This document shows positions 32,431 to 41,988 of a DNA stretch of 64,000 nt, one piece after another. Every line of letters starts with the position of its first letter. The stretch's first letter is position 1. The position numbers and the translations under genes were made by a program. The notes beneath the pieces are model-generated. The model was not told where the DNA came from and searched no databases. It worked only from the letters and a program-made list of their open reading frames with translations. This DNA is from Crocinitomix sp. (GTDB taxonomy: Bacteria; Bacteroidota; Bacteroidia; Flavobacteriales_D; Crocinitomicaceae), in assembly GCA_013138735.1 (NCBI GenBank), contig WTCE01000011.1, forward strand, positions 17,049-81,048, read 5' to 3'.

Positions 32431-32586
32431 TTGTCAAAACAGCATACCAGTCAGTATCCCTAAAGATGAAAATATGTCAGTCAATCGAACACTTAGAATC
32501 TGGATTGGGCAGATGCTCACTGATTTTTTTTGTTTCATGATAGGAATACAAGCTCTTTAAAATTAATTTTTTAGTTTTACAGTATT

Positions 32587-32910
32587 ATGCAACGATTAAC
32601 GCAGGCAGAAGAACAAGTAATGTTAAGACTATGGGGACTAAAAGAAGCCACTGTAAAAGACATTATTCAATTTTACCCAGTACCTAAACCTGCATATAAT
32701 ACAACTTCAACCATAGTTCGCATTCTTGAGCGAAAAAAATTCATAGGGCATAAAAAGAAAGGGAGAGGTTTTATCTATTTTGCCTTAGTGAGTAAAACGG
32801 CTTATCGCAATTATTTGGCAGATTGGATGTTGGATAATTATTTTGACTGTTCGAAACAAGATGCTATCAATTATTTTAATCAAAATAAGAAGTTAGACGA
32901 ATTGCTTTAG
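32587..32910 (+). CDS. BlaI/MecI/CopY-type transcriptional regulator
   Basis: 107 residues. Winged-helix repressor of the BlaI family: LTQAEEQVMLRLWGLKEATVKDII, YNTTSTIVRILERKKFIGHKKKGRGFIY, then the dimerisation helix region. It is a little shorter than BlaI (~125 aa), and the proteolytic-inactivation partner BlaR/MecR is not next to it; the neighbour is a convergent acyltransferase. Its regulon is unknown. Confidence 0.9.
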   Translation: MQRLTQAEEQVMLRLWGLKEATVKDIIQFYPVPKPAYNTTSTIVRILERKKFIGHKKKGRGFIYFALVSKTAYRNYLADWMLDNYFDCSKQDAINYFNQNKKLDELL

Positions 32911-32929
32911 CTGTATTTCCTACCAAGCA

Positions 32930-34078
32930 CTATTTATTCGAGAAAAATCGTTCGCGTAATTTTAGAATCGGCATTTCAAAAAGATGGTAGGAAAGGATGC
33001 TTAATCCTATGGTTGCAACTAGGGTTATTAGGCCAAAACTGATCATCTCTGTCCATGTGTCAATTACCACATCATAGTTTTTACAGATTTTAATCAGCAC
33101 ATGAATCCAGATTAAATGGTAGACGTATAGCCCATAACTAATTTTACCCAGTCGCGTGAAAACATTGGTTTCGGAAAAACGTAAGGGGCTGTTTTTTGGA
33201 ATAAAAACCAATAATAAACCAGTAAACATGATTGCCACAAAGGTGTGCTTAAATATTTTTAAAAACCACAAGTCATTCACAAACAAATCCTTTTGAAAAT
33301 ACAAGAAAGTTAGTATAAGCAAAATATAAATGACCCTATAACCTAGGTTGATACGACTCACAAAATTGGAGATCTTTTGATAATTAGTTGCGACAAAATA
33401 ACCCAATAATCCGCTAATTGAAAAATAGTCCAAATTGGTAAATAAATCACCATTTGAAATCTCTGCAGTATTGTAAATATCCATTGAAAAAACGCGCATA
33501 AAAATGGCAAAAAATACTGAGAATACTAAGAAGTATGGAATCCATTTTCGTCGAATAAAAAAGAAAACTAGCATCCATAAAATGTAAAAATGTTCCTCAA
33601 TACAGAGCGACCAAAACACAGATAAAGGAGTAGTTTTTGGACCGGCTCCCATAATAATTGACTTATAATTCTCCGTAAAAGTTAAAGAAAATCGCCAGTC
33701 AGGATCATAGCCGCCACCATTTGTATGAAATCCAATTGATTGTGCAATATCTGGTGGAATGAGTAAAGCCATGATGACTATCAAATAAAAAAGTGGCCAA
33801 ATTCTAAAAGCCCTTCTCACAAAAAACCGCCTTAAATTAATACGCCCCGTTTTCAGCTTTTCATGGGTTAGGATATAGGTGATTAAAAAACCACTAAGTA
33901 CAAAAAAGAAACTTACCCCAACACCTCCTCCGTGCTTAATATGATCGTAAAAAAAAGCCTTAAAAGAAACGTCTGCAGTTACTGCAAACAATGGTAAATG
34001 AAAGATGAAAACTTTGAAAAAAGCAAAAAAGCGAAAGGCATCAAAAGAGTGAAAATGAATTTTTTTTGACCCTTCCAT
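32930..34078 (-). CDS. acyltransferase family 3 (OafA/NodX type)
   Basis: 382 residues, about ten transmembrane helices. The conserved FDAFRFFAFFKVFIFH (12-27) holds the R16/H27 pair, followed by FFFVLSGFLITYILTHEK and RRFFVRRAFRIWPLFY. The family transfers acyl groups to exported carbohydrates such as O-antigen or capsule sugars. It sits seven bases downstream of gldH on the same strand, probably by chance of operon structure. Specific substrate not known. Confidence 0.93.
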   Translation of the reverse strand: MEGSKKIHFHSFDAFRFFAFFKVFIFHLPLFAVTADVSFKAFFYDHIKHGGGVGVSFFFVLSGFLITYILTHEKLKTGRINLRRFFVRRAFRIWPLFYLIVIMALLIPPDIAQSIGFHTNGGGYDPDWRFSLTFTENYKSIIMGAGPKTTPLSVFWSLCIEEHFYILWMLVFFFIRRKWIPYFLVFSVFFAIFMRVFSMDIYNTAEISNGDLFTNLDYFSISGLLGYFVATNYQKISNFVSRINLGYRVIYILLILTFLYFQKDLFVNDLWFLKIFKHTFVAIMFTGLLLVFIPKNSPLRFSETNVFTRLGKISYGLYVYHLIWIHVLIKICKNYDVVIDTWTEMISFGLITLVATIGLSILSYHLFEMPILKLRERFFSNK

Positions 34079-34085
34079 GTCAGTT

Positions 34086-34580
34086 TTAATCTTCTGTTAT
34101 CTCAATCCGCATGCCTACATCAATAACCTCTGCCAAATCCTTTTCGCGCATGGCGTGTTGAATTTGAAACTGGTATTGACCAGCAGTAGAAAAACGTCCA
34201 CCGCTTGCAATAAGGCCTTTAAATTCAACCACTGTACCAGAATTATCACCATACCATTCTCCATCAGACTTGGCTAATAAAAACTCTAAGGTGTCTTTAT
34301 TTGTAGTTCCGTTTGGATATTCACTATATAGAAAAACGTAGATATTGCTGTATTGATAATCTATCGTTGTCCGCAAATTCACAAAAATATTTACGGGCGA
34401 CATGGTGTCTGTTACATCAAATTCGAACGTTTTAATATCATCACTGTTCCAAATATTATCGGTTACAGCCAAATTCTCTTCATAAATCATGTTGCTATCG
34501 CATGAAGCAAAGCTTAGCGATATTGCCAAAAGTATGAATGCGCCAAAGTTGCGCGTGCTATTAAGCGTCTTTCTTTTCAT
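34086..34580 (-). CDS. gldH: gliding motility lipoprotein GldH
   Basis: 164 residues from the ATG at 34580; a longer in-frame start at 34664 lies deep inside the PSP1 gene. The signal ends at SFASCDSN with Cys in the lipobox. The mature part matches GldH: YEENLAVTDNIWNSDDIKTFEFDV, NIFVNLRTTIDYQYSNIYVFL, GEWYGDNSG and YQFQIQHAMREKDLAEVIDVGMRI. GldH is required for gliding and type IX secretion. Its first 20 bases overlap the end of the PSP1 gene, a common gene order in this phylum. Confidence 0.9.
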   Translation of the reverse strand: MKRKTLNSTRNFGAFILLAISLSFASCDSNMIYEENLAVTDNIWNSDDIKTFEFDVTDTMSPVNIFVNLRTTIDYQYSNIYVFLYSEYPNGTTNKDTLEFLLAKSDGEWYGDNSGTVVEFKGLIASGGRFSTAGQYQFQIQHAMREKDLAEVIDVGMRIEITED

Positions 34581-36060
34581 TATTCTCTCCACCTGTTTTG
34601 GTGCTGTTCGGACCTTTTTTATTTCTGCTTTTATTACGGTTATTCGCTGGTTTTTTAGTTTCACCAGTTTCAGAACGCGGGTTCTTATTTTCGTTACCCG
34701 TTTTTTCTCCTTGCGGATTCGGTTTTTTCCGATTTGGATTGTTATTAGGGCGTTTTTTCTTTTGCGGATTAGGCTTATTCGGACTGCTATTGCCCTCCGT
34801 TTTTACTTGGTTGGGGTTTACCTTCTTTTTCTGATTAGGATTTGGCTTGCGTTTTTGCGGATTTGGCTTATTTCCTTGTGCATTAGGCTTGTTACTGTTT
34901 TGCGTTTGTTGCCCGCCTCCACTTGGTTTTTTCTTCTTCTTTTTCTTTTTTCCGCGTTTGAAAACATGCTCAAAACGATTCAAATCATCTTGACCAACCA
35001 CATCTGTATAATCCGGAACTTCTACTTCAACCTCAATCATGAAGTCTTTCAAATCAGCAGGAGTCTCACCCGCCTTGTTGAGCTTAATAATTTCGTGAAC
35101 CCGATCAGGAGTTAATGGAATAAATCCACCAGCGCCAGGATTCTTTTTATCCTCTTGGATATACCACATTTGCTCTTTGAACACATCTGTTTTAACGTGA
35201 AAAGCAACGCCTTTTTCCGTTTTTAAACGCACATCTGAGCGTGGAAATTTCTTTAATGCTTCCAAATAAGCATCTAATTCAAAATTCAAACAGCACTTTA
35301 ATTTTCCACATTGACCCGCCAATTTTTGCGGATTTAATGAAAGCTGCTGATACCTTGCAGATGCGGTCGAAACAGATCTAAAATCCGTCAACCAAGTTGA
35401 ACAACATAATTCACGCCCACAAGAACCAATTCCGCCCAAACGAGCAGCTTCTTGCCGAACACCAATCTGTTTCATTTCAATTTTGACCTTAAACTCATCC
35501 GCCAAACTGCGAATCAACATTCTAAAGTCCACTCTTTCTTCTGCGGTATAATAAAACGTTGCTTTACTTCCGTCTCCTTGATACTCGACATCAGAAATTT
35601 TCATTTGTAAGCCCAATTCTGAGGCTAACCTTCTTGAAGCAAACATAGTTTCAGACTCTCTATCGCGGAATTTAATCCACTTATCAACGTCTTCTTTTGT
35701 TGCTTTTCTTATAATCGATCGCGCTTCATGCGCTTTAAAATTCTGTGTTTTTTTCCTTACTTGAATTCTGGCTAATTCTCCTACAATTGATACCACGCCA
35801 ATGTCATATCCCGGAGCTGTGTCTACTGCAACAACATCTCCAACTTGTAAGTTTATTCCTTTTATATTTCTGTAAAAACCTTTACGGCTACTCTTAAAAC
35901 GAAGCTCAACAACGTCATAAGTGCTTTGGCCATTTGGTAATTCAACGTCTGCCAACCAATCAAATACGGATAATTTACCACAACTGCCTGTCGCACACGA
36001 ACCATTGCTTTTGCAACCATTAGGCACGCCTCCTCCATTTGAACAATTACTGCATCCCAT
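34561..36060 (-). CDS. PSP1 domain protein (RicT/YaaT-like) with basic C-terminal tail
   Basis: 499 residues. A Cys-rich N-terminus (CSNCSNGGG, CKSNGSC) precedes the PSP1 domain, with ELRFKSSRKGFYRN, VVAVDTAPGYDIGVVS, KMEQIG-like RQEAARLGGIGSCGRELCCSTWL and AGQCGKLKCCLNFE. Residues ~375-499 are low-complexity, very basic and rich in Lys, Asn and Pro. The RicT relative in Bacillus binds iron-sulfur clusters with partners and affects RNA maturation; the role here is unproven. First gene of a string with gldH. Confidence 0.9.
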   Translation of the reverse strand: MGCSNCSNGGGVPNGCKSNGSCATGSCGKLSVFDWLADVELPNGQSTYDVVELRFKSSRKGFYRNIKGINLQVGDVVAVDTAPGYDIGVVSIVGELARIQVRKKTQNFKAHEARSIIRKATKEDVDKWIKFRDRESETMFASRRLASELGLQMKISDVEYQGDGSKATFYYTAEERVDFRMLIRSLADEFKVKIEMKQIGVRQEAARLGGIGSCGRELCCSTWLTDFRSVSTASARYQQLSLNPQKLAGQCGKLKCCLNFELDAYLEALKKFPRSDVRLKTEKGVAFHVKTDVFKEQMWYIQEDKKNPGAGGFIPLTPDRVHEIIKLNKAGETPADLKDFMIEVEVEVPDYTDVVGQDDLNRFEHVFKRGKKKKKKKKPSGGGQQTQNSNKPNAQGNKPNPQKRKPNPNQKKKVNPNQVKTEGNSSPNKPNPQKKKRPNNNPNRKKPNPQGEKTGNENKNPRSETGETKKPANNRNKSRNKKGPNSTKTGGENNEKKDA

Positions 36061-36158
36061 TTTCCGTAGTATTTAGTGTCTAGTCGCAAATAAATATTTA
36101 CGAGCCACCACTAGTTAATTTATGAACTTGTAAAGATAGGTGTTTACTTTTAAACGAT

Positions 36159-37004
36159 TCAGAAATCGACCCGCTCAATTTTAACAGTTCCGTCTTGAAA
36201 AATTTGCCCGTAGATTAAATTATCCTCAACAGCCCCGCCCATGCCGCTTCCATAGAAATGATAATTTTCATAATGATCTTCATAATAACCGGGTAAGCCT
36301 AAATAACAACCCATATCACCAGCGAAAAAGAAAACCTCTTGCTCCAAATCCTCAAAATATGGAAAAGCGTCTTGCCAAAAATCGTTCTCACCATCTAATA
36401 AAGCAAAAGAATTGGGCCGCAATGAATCTAACTCAAAATGTGCTGGAGGATTTTTCTCCCACCACAATTGATGCGTAAATACAAAAATTTGATCAAAACC
36501 AGCAGCATTCGCCAAAGTGGTATCAATAAAATTGGCTTGAACAGAATCAACTGTCCAACCAGGATGTGACGTATTTAAGAGTAAAAACAAATTATTGGCG
36601 CGTTCCAAAGCCATGTATTTTACGGGTTGGATATGTTGATCCATATACGGACTAATGTCATGATTTCCCGGCGCAATATTCCATTCAGTAATATCCAAAC
36701 TATCTAATTCATGTCTTACCGTTTCCCAATTCTCTTCGGTTGGATGCGCGACAACATCTCCCATTAATACCAATTGATCTAAAGGTCGAACAGCAATTAA
36801 ACTATCGAGTTTATTTAATAAAGGCGGATAAACGGATGAAGTATAAGTGTCAGGATTTCCGTAAGCATGACCAGCTGCTACGAACGTGTAAACAGGTTGT
36901 TCTACAATTATGATTTCGTCATCAGGTATTGGATCGCCAGTGCAACTGGAAAGCAAACTAAGAAAGCCAGTAAATAATAATAAGACGCTTAAAATATTTT
37001 TCAT
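36159..37004 (-). CDS. metallophosphoesterase lipoprotein
   Basis: 281 residues from ATG 37004 (GTG at 37007 is possible). A lipoprotein signal ends LLSSCTGD. The calcineurin-like motifs are visible though spread: AGHAYGNPD region, LMGDVVAHP, APGNHDIS and FTHQLWWE, with GSGMGG at the end. The first metal motif is weaker than usual. It overlaps the HolB stop (TGATG), so it is co-transcribed with holB, probably by position only. Substrate unknown. Confidence 0.82.
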   Translation of the reverse strand: MKNILSVLLLFTGFLSLLSSCTGDPIPDDEIIIVEQPVYTFVAAGHAYGNPDTYTSSVYPPLLNKLDSLIAVRPLDQLVLMGDVVAHPTEENWETVRHELDSLDITEWNIAPGNHDISPYMDQHIQPVKYMALERANNLFLLLNTSHPGWTVDSVQANFIDTTLANAAGFDQIFVFTHQLWWEKNPPAHFELDSLRPNSFALLDGENDFWQDAFPYFEDLEQEVFFFAGDMGCYLGLPGYYEDHYENYHFYGSGMGGAVEDNLIYGQIFQDGTVKIERVDF

Positions 37005-38134
37005 CACACCCCTTTTTTTATCAGTTTTGTCAACTTAATCATCAAATCTGCAAAAAGAATTTTAGCATTGGCATTTCTTTCTAAATGGTAATGCGCTTCG
37101 TTAAATTCAGTTATTAGCTCTGAAATGTTGTGATTATTGATAAAGCGGGCAAATTTGTTCAAGAAATCGCGCTCCTCAGCTCTTAAATTGCCTAATTCAC
37201 CTTTCATATAATTAAGGATGATACTTTCTCTAAAAATATGCAGACCATATTTCACAAAATTCTTTTGGCTTTCCTTATCAAGCGCTGCGGCCTCATCACT
37301 CACATTCATGAGTTCAATTGGATTAGCCGTATAAGCAGCTCGCATCACTTTTACAAAAAGATCAAAAAATAAATGCTGCGACTTGGCGCCTTGCAAAATT
37401 TCAATCGCCTCAGCCAAATTTCCTTGGCTTAGTCCAGCCGCTGCTCCTGCCGCGTCGGATTCAACCTTGTATGTTTTCGTTAAATAATCTTGAACATCAT
37501 CAGTTGATAAACTTGGAATGCGAATTAATTGCGTTCGCGACATAATTGTCGGCAAAATATATTCGGCATTGTCGCTCACTAGAAAAAACAAAGTACTTTC
37601 TGGCGGCTCTTCCAGCAATTTCAGCAATTTATTGGCCGATTGTGCATTCATTTTTTCTGGCAGCCAAATGATCATAATTTTAAACTTACCGCTGTATGAC
37701 TTTAGCGCTAAGCGTTTCATTATTTGGCGGCTTTCCTCCACTCCAATGGCCGCATTTTTTCCCATTTCATCCAGGGACTGTTGCCATTGTTTCAGGTTGA
37801 AATATTTTTGCTTTAACACAAACTCATTCCACTCTTTCAGCCGATCTTTAGAAGAGCCAACTTTATTGGTTTTATTGGCAACTACAGGAAAAACAAAATG
37901 CAAATCTGGGTGCGTAAGGCTACTTGCTTTTAAACAATTAGGACATTGACCACAAGAATCGGTTTTAGTGGGTTGATCGCACAAGAGATATTGCGCAAAA
38001 GCAATTGCCAAAGGCAACTTCCCGGAACCTTCTGGCCCTAAAAGCATTTGCGCATGGCTTACTCTACCTGCTTTCACCTCATGAATGAGGGCTTTTTTTA
38101 TATCGCTATTTCCTACAACGTCCTTAAACTGCAT
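37004..38134 (-). CDS. holB: DNA polymerase III subunit delta'
   Basis: 376 residues. The Walker A loop GPEGSGK (33-39), the zinc-type Cys cluster C-x-x-x-x-x-x-x-SCGQCPNC (~52-66), and sensor-1-like SRTQLIRIP identify the clamp-loader delta' subunit. A domain-III helical bundle follows. The gene is divergent from the coiled-coil protein gene by 127 bases. Confident call. Confidence 0.92.
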   Translation of the reverse strand: MQFKDVVGNSDIKKALIHEVKAGRVSHAQMLLGPEGSGKLPLAIAFAQYLLCDQPTKTDSCGQCPNCLKASSLTHPDLHFVFPVVANKTNKVGSSKDRLKEWNEFVLKQKYFNLKQWQQSLDEMGKNAAIGVEESRQIMKRLALKSYSGKFKIMIIWLPEKMNAQSANKLLKLLEEPPESTLFFLVSDNAEYILPTIMSRTQLIRIPSLSTDDVQDYLTKTYKVESDAAGAAAGLSQGNLAEAIEILQGAKSQHLFFDLFVKVMRAAYTANPIELMNVSDEAAALDKESQKNFVKYGLHIFRESIILNYMKGELGNLRAEERDFLNKFARFINNHNISELITEFNEAHYHLERNANAKILFADLMIKLTKLIKKGV

Positions 38135-38261
38135 TTCGTCGTAAAAATAGTCATTTTCACAGGATGGGTCATGTCTGTACGGTTACAAATGCTTATTTTT
38201 AGTAAAACTTTGAAAAAGGATGAATTAATCTCCCGAACGACCAAAAATTAAAACGAATAAC

Positions 38262-38915
38262 ATGAAAAAGATAATTACACTATTAGTTGCACTAATGACT
38301 TTCGGTGCATTTGCGCAAGTTTCAGTAGACCAAAAAAAGGTAAATGTTGATGGAACAAAAGACGGGTTCTACGTCTCAATTCCTTATGGCACAGCCAAAC
38401 AAATTGAAAAAGAATTAAAAGACGAGTTAAAGGGTTGGAAAGGAAAATATAAAAACGGAGCTACTATTTTTGTGGACGATTGCAAATTAAAAGAAATGGG
38501 CAAAAACACATTTGATGTGTATGCAAAAATTGAAGAGAATCCAGAAGGTGGCGCTTATGTGTCGGTTGCAATTGATTTAGGCGGTGTCTTTTTAAGTTCA
38601 GCTGGTGATGGCGCTAAAGCCAAATTCATTGAAGTTCGTTTACAGAAATTTGGTGTGAATGCAGCTAAAAGTGTAGTAGGTGAAGAAGTAAAGGCAGAAG
38701 AAAAAATACTAAAAGAGCGTCAAAAGGAGTTAGAGGATTTGGAAAAAGAAGAGGAAAAAATGGAAAAGGCGATTGAAGACTACAAAAAGAAAATCGAAGA
38801 AACAGAAAAATCAATAGAAGAAGGAAAGAAAAGCCAAGAAGCTAAAAAAGGAGAAATTACCGAACAAGAGGAGAAGGTAAAAACTGTTATTAAGAAAAAA
38901 GAGGCTGTTAAATAA
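38262..38915 (+). CDS. secreted protein with C-terminal coiled coil
   Basis: 217 residues. A signal peptide (MKKIITLLVALMTFGAFAQ) is followed by a ~115-residue beta domain (VDGTKDGFYVSIPYG, ATIFVDDCKLKEM, AYVSVAIDLGGVFLSS) and then a highly charged coiled coil from ~residue 145 to the end (repeated EEK/KEL heptads). Such proteins occur across Bacteroidota without a known function. A terminator lies 28 bases beyond the stop. Confidence 0.78.
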   Translation: MKKIITLLVALMTFGAFAQVSVDQKKVNVDGTKDGFYVSIPYGTAKQIEKELKDELKGWKGKYKNGATIFVDDCKLKEMGKNTFDVYAKIEENPEGGAYVSVAIDLGGVFLSSAGDGAKAKFIEVRLQKFGVNAAKSVVGEEVKAEEKILKERQKELEDLEKEEEKMEKAIEDYKKKIEETEKSIEEGKKSQEAKKGEITEQEEKVKTVIKKKEAVK

Positions 38916-38942
38916 TAGGCTCAATAAAACTAAGTAATTTTG

Positions 38943-38986
38943 ATCACGACAAACTGCAATTTATGCAGTTACGTCGTGATTTTTTT
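38943..38986 (+). terminator. Rho-independent terminator, abutting the next start codon
   Basis: ATCACGAC (38943-38950) pairs with GTCGTGAT (38973-38980), with an inner AACTGCA/TGCAGTT stem (38952-38958, 38964-38970) and a TTTTTT run ending directly at the ATG at 38987. Confidence 0.88.
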
Positions 38987-39877
38987 ATGGGCGGAACTCT
39001 TAAGCATTATTTAATCCTTAACCTCACCGTTTTTGTGTGGGGGTTTACTGGCGTATTGGGCAAAGAAATAGACTTAGCGGCCGATAAAATTGTTTTCTTT
39101 AGAATGGGCATTGCTTTTACCTCACTTTTATTGATTGGGGTTTTTCTAAAAAACAAACGCAGTATTACTCCGCGACAATTGGCCATATTATTAAGCACAG
39201 GAGTTGTGGTAGGTTTGCATTGGTTCGCTTTTTTCGAATCCATTAAGTTAAGCACAGTATCTATTGGCGTAGTGTGCATGTCTAGCGCAACTTTATTTAC
39301 TGCAATTTTAGAACCCCTGATATTAAAAAGGCAATGGCTGGTTTCAGAGTTCGTTTTAAGTTTGGTTATAGTAGGTGGAATTATTCTAATTATTGGATTT
39401 GAGCCACAGTATATTTTGGGAATAATAGTGGGGTTGATTTCGGCATTTTTGGCCGCTTTGTTTGGCGTGTTAAACGGAAAACATATCCGGAGTATGCCCT
39501 CTTTTCAAATTACCAAATATGAAATGTTGGGTGGGTTTATAACCATGGCGCTTATTTTAGCTGGAACAAATGCTTTAGATGATCAATTATTCGTGATCAG
39601 CAATAATGATTGGATCTTTTTATTGATACTGGGCCTTGTTTGCACTACGGCCGCTTTTATGATCAGTGTTTGGCTCATGAAATTTCTTTCTCCTTTTACG
39701 GTGAGCATGGGTTTAAACATGGAGCCCATTTATGCTATTTTAATTGCATTAGTTTTGGATTATTCGAGAGGAGAGCGTACCGAAAACATGTCAGTTGGGT
39801 TTTATGTAGGAACTTGCATTATAATTGGATCAATATTTATAAACGCGTATGTGAAAATGAAAAAATCGCGCGCCTAA
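38987..39877 (+). CDS. EamA-family (DMT superfamily) transporter
   Basis: 296 residues from the ATG at 38987; an in-frame start at 38963 falls in the terminator and is rejected. Ten hydrophobic helices in two five-helix EamA repeats: FVWGFTGVLGK, FFRMGIAFTSLLLIGV, GLHWFAFFESIKLSTVSIG and the second-half FMISVWLMKFLSPFTVSMGLNMEPIYAIL. Members export metabolites such as amino acids or nucleosides. The terminator touching the start suggests the promoter lies inside or before the hairpin. Confidence 0.92.
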   Translation: MGGTLKHYLILNLTVFVWGFTGVLGKEIDLAADKIVFFRMGIAFTSLLLIGVFLKNKRSITPRQLAILLSTGVVVGLHWFAFFESIKLSTVSIGVVCMSSATLFTAILEPLILKRQWLVSEFVLSLVIVGGIILIIGFEPQYILGIIVGLISAFLAALFGVLNGKHIRSMPSFQITKYEMLGGFITMALILAGTNALDDQLFVISNNDWIFLLILGLVCTTAAFMISVWLMKFLSPFTVSMGLNMEPIYAILIALVLDYSRGERTENMSVGFYVGTCIIIGSIFINAYVKMKKSRA

Positions 39878-39990
39878 TTTTTTACTTATAAACCTTAAAA
39901 ATTACATTATTTATTACTACTTTGTAGCCCTTAACACCTTAAAAAAGTATAAATTTGCATAATTATAAAAGCAGAACAAATCTTTAAACT

Positions 39991-40824
39991 ATGACCAAGA
40001 AAAAATTTATTGTGCCATTCGATTTTACCGAAGTTGCGGAGAGTGCTATTGAGCATGCAATGATTACGGCACAAGTTGTTGGAGCTGATGTTCATCTGCT
40101 TCATGTTGTTGCTAAAAAAGAAATGATAAAAGAGGCCAAAGAAAAATTGGTTTCTGCTGTGGATAAAGCGCAAGGATCTACACAAGCTACAGGCGTTGAA
40201 ATAATTTCCCACGTTCGCGTTGGAAATATCTTTGACGATATTGCTGAGTTTGCTTTGGAAATTGGTGCTGAGCTAATTTTTATGGGAACTCACGGTGCAC
40301 ATGGTTGGCAACACATTACAGGCAGTCATGCCTTAAAAGTTGTTACAAATTCGCCTACGCCATTTGTTATAGTTCAAGAAACGCGTATTAACGCTTCAGG
40401 TTATGATGACATCATTGTACCTTTAGATTTACATAAAGAAACTAAGCAAAAGTTAACTTTAGTTGCCAATATGGCCAAGTACTTTAACTCGCGCGTTCAT
40501 GTTGTAATTCCGGATGAAACGGATGAATTTTTACAACATACTGTTAAAGCGAACATCATATTTGCCAATAAATTTTTTGGTGAACGTAATATAGAAGTTA
40601 CAACAACATTGGCTTCTGCTAAGGAATTTGATAAAGAGGTTGTAGAGATTGCCGTTAAGGTAAATGCGGATTTAATTGCAATTATGAACATCCAAAAGAA
40701 CCAATTATTAGGTGTTTTTGGAGCGTCACATGAGCAGTATATGATCACTAATGAGGCGAAAATCCCTGTATTGGTTGTGAATCCAATTAGTGCGACAAAT
40801 ACCTACCAAGCTATTTTTACATAG
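39991..40824 (+). CDS. universal stress protein, two-domain
   Basis: 277 residues with two Usp domains. The first (1-~140) has the ATP-binding motif FMGTHGAHGWQHITGSHALKVV-like segment (G-x2-G-x9-G-S type) and PTPFVIVQ. The second half (~145-277) repeats IIVPLDLHKETKQK and ends IPVLVVNP with a less conserved binding loop. A TAAATTTG box at 39950-39957 fits the -7 consensus. Ends with a perfect terminator. Confidence 0.92.
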   Translation: MTKKKFIVPFDFTEVAESAIEHAMITAQVVGADVHLLHVVAKKEMIKEAKEKLVSAVDKAQGSTQATGVEIISHVRVGNIFDDIAEFALEIGAELIFMGTHGAHGWQHITGSHALKVVTNSPTPFVIVQETRINASGYDDIIVPLDLHKETKQKLTLVANMAKYFNSRVHVVIPDETDEFLQHTVKANIIFANKFFGERNIEVTTTLASAKEFDKEVVEIAVKVNADLIAIMNIQKNQLLGVFGASHEQYMITNEAKIPVLVVNPISATNTYQAIFT

Positions 40825-40849
40825 ACTGGAGCATAATATAAAATTAAGA

Positions 40850-40879
40850 AAGCGAAGTTCAATGAACTTCGCTTTTTTT
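40850..40879 (+). terminator. Rho-independent terminator after the universal stress protein
   Basis: AAGCGAAGTTC (40850-40860) and GAACTTCGCTT (40864-40874) form a perfect 11-bp stem with an AAT loop and a T run. Confidence 0.93.
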
Positions 40880-41084
40880 ATGGAAATTCAGGAATAAATC
40901 TGAGTTCGACTATATCAAACGCTCACAGTTGATTTCACGATTTTAAACCCGTTGATCGCCAGTTTTGAAGGCTTTGTCGATTTGAGCTATGAATGTTAGC
41001 ACTAAATACCTATATTCGTCTAGAAACAGGCTTCTATTGAGTTTTATACTCGTTTAAATAGTAAGTAATGTTCACATTAATTCC

Positions 41085-41561
41085 ATGATTAAACAAATTT
41101 CGACATACGGCGCAGCGCTTTTAACGGCTATGGTAATCGTTAGGGCTGCTACAATTGAAGAGCAATCGGATCTCAGTGATCGCTATCAGCGTTCAGCCGA
41201 TCGAACTTATGTTGAAGATAACTTAGCAATGCGTTATCATACTAATGCAATGGAAGCAAGTTCTAATGATTTATTGGCTTTTAATGTTAAAACGGCTATT
41301 GAAATTCGGGAACGTAAGATATCACCAGTTATTGAGGCAGAAGCTCCAGTCAATTTAACAATAGACAATTTTGAAAATAATTCAATAGACGCACTTGCTC
41401 TAAATTCTTTTGAATTTGAATTATTAGCTGAAGAAACGGAAATAACTGGTGTCGAAGATTTATCCTTGGACAGAGAGAGTACTATCAGCAGTGGCTTATC
41501 CGTTATCTTTAATCGCGAAAGAATTCACCCTAAGCCGACACAGATAGACCTTCAGGAATAA
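41085..41561 (+). CDS. hypothetical exported protein, 158 aa
   Basis: The N-terminus (IKQISTYGAALLTAMVIVRAATIEE) may be a signal peptide or anchor. The rest is acidic and polar without known motifs. Its last 32 bases overlap the 3' end of the gene on the opposite strand, an unusual convergent overlap. Function unknown; moderate confidence that it is real because of the start, signal and length. Confidence 0.55.
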   Translation: MIKQISTYGAALLTAMVIVRAATIEEQSDLSDRYQRSADRTYVEDNLAMRYHTNAMEASSNDLLAFNVKTAIEIRERKISPVIEAEAPVNLTIDNFENNSIDALALNSFEFELLAEETEITGVEDLSLDRESTISSGLSVIFNRERIHPKPTQIDLQE

Positions 41562-41772
41562 GATCATAATCCTTTCTAGAAAACGTCAAATACTCCTCAA
41601 ATCCAGGTTCTAAACGCGCTAATACTTCAACATGATCATTTCCTACTTCAAGTTCTAAAATGCGATAACGTCCACCATTTGTTATGGCTCCGCGTTTGTA
41701 CATTTTTTGAATATCTAAATTATTTCTGTTTTTTGAGAGTTCAGAAATCTCTATCTCCTTCCATGTATACAT
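41530..41772 (-). CDS. hypothetical small cytoplasmic protein, 80 aa
   Basis: 80 residues with a basic N-terminal half (RNNLDIQKMYKRGAITNGGRYRI) and a beta-rich second half (LELEVGNDHVEVLARLEPGFEEYLTFSRKDYDL). The composition is that of a real small protein. It overlaps the convergent exported-protein gene by 32 bases. No family recognised. Confidence 0.55.
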   Translation of the reverse strand: MYTWKEIEISELSKNRNNLDIQKMYKRGAITNGGRYRILELEVGNDHVEVLARLEPGFEEYLTFSRKDYDLIPEGLSVSA

Positions 41773-41988
41773 TTCGTGGTTATTGTTTGGGTTAAACTAA
41801 AATTATTTAGGGGCGATTCAGTACTTATAAGTATATCTAACTAAGTGATGATTAAATTACGCGTTTTCAAAAATAAACGCAAGTTTTGATGCAAAATAAT
41901 TTCACTCGTACAATATAAACTAGGACTTGTGACCATAGAATTAATATATTTGTTAAATTAACTTATAACATTAAATTTACGTAAGGCT

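Noticed and set aside
39921..39957. Full promoter for the universal stress protein (TTTG at 39921, TAAATTTG at 39950)
   Set aside because: The spacer is 25 bases, outside the usual 19-21; only the -7 box is mentioned.
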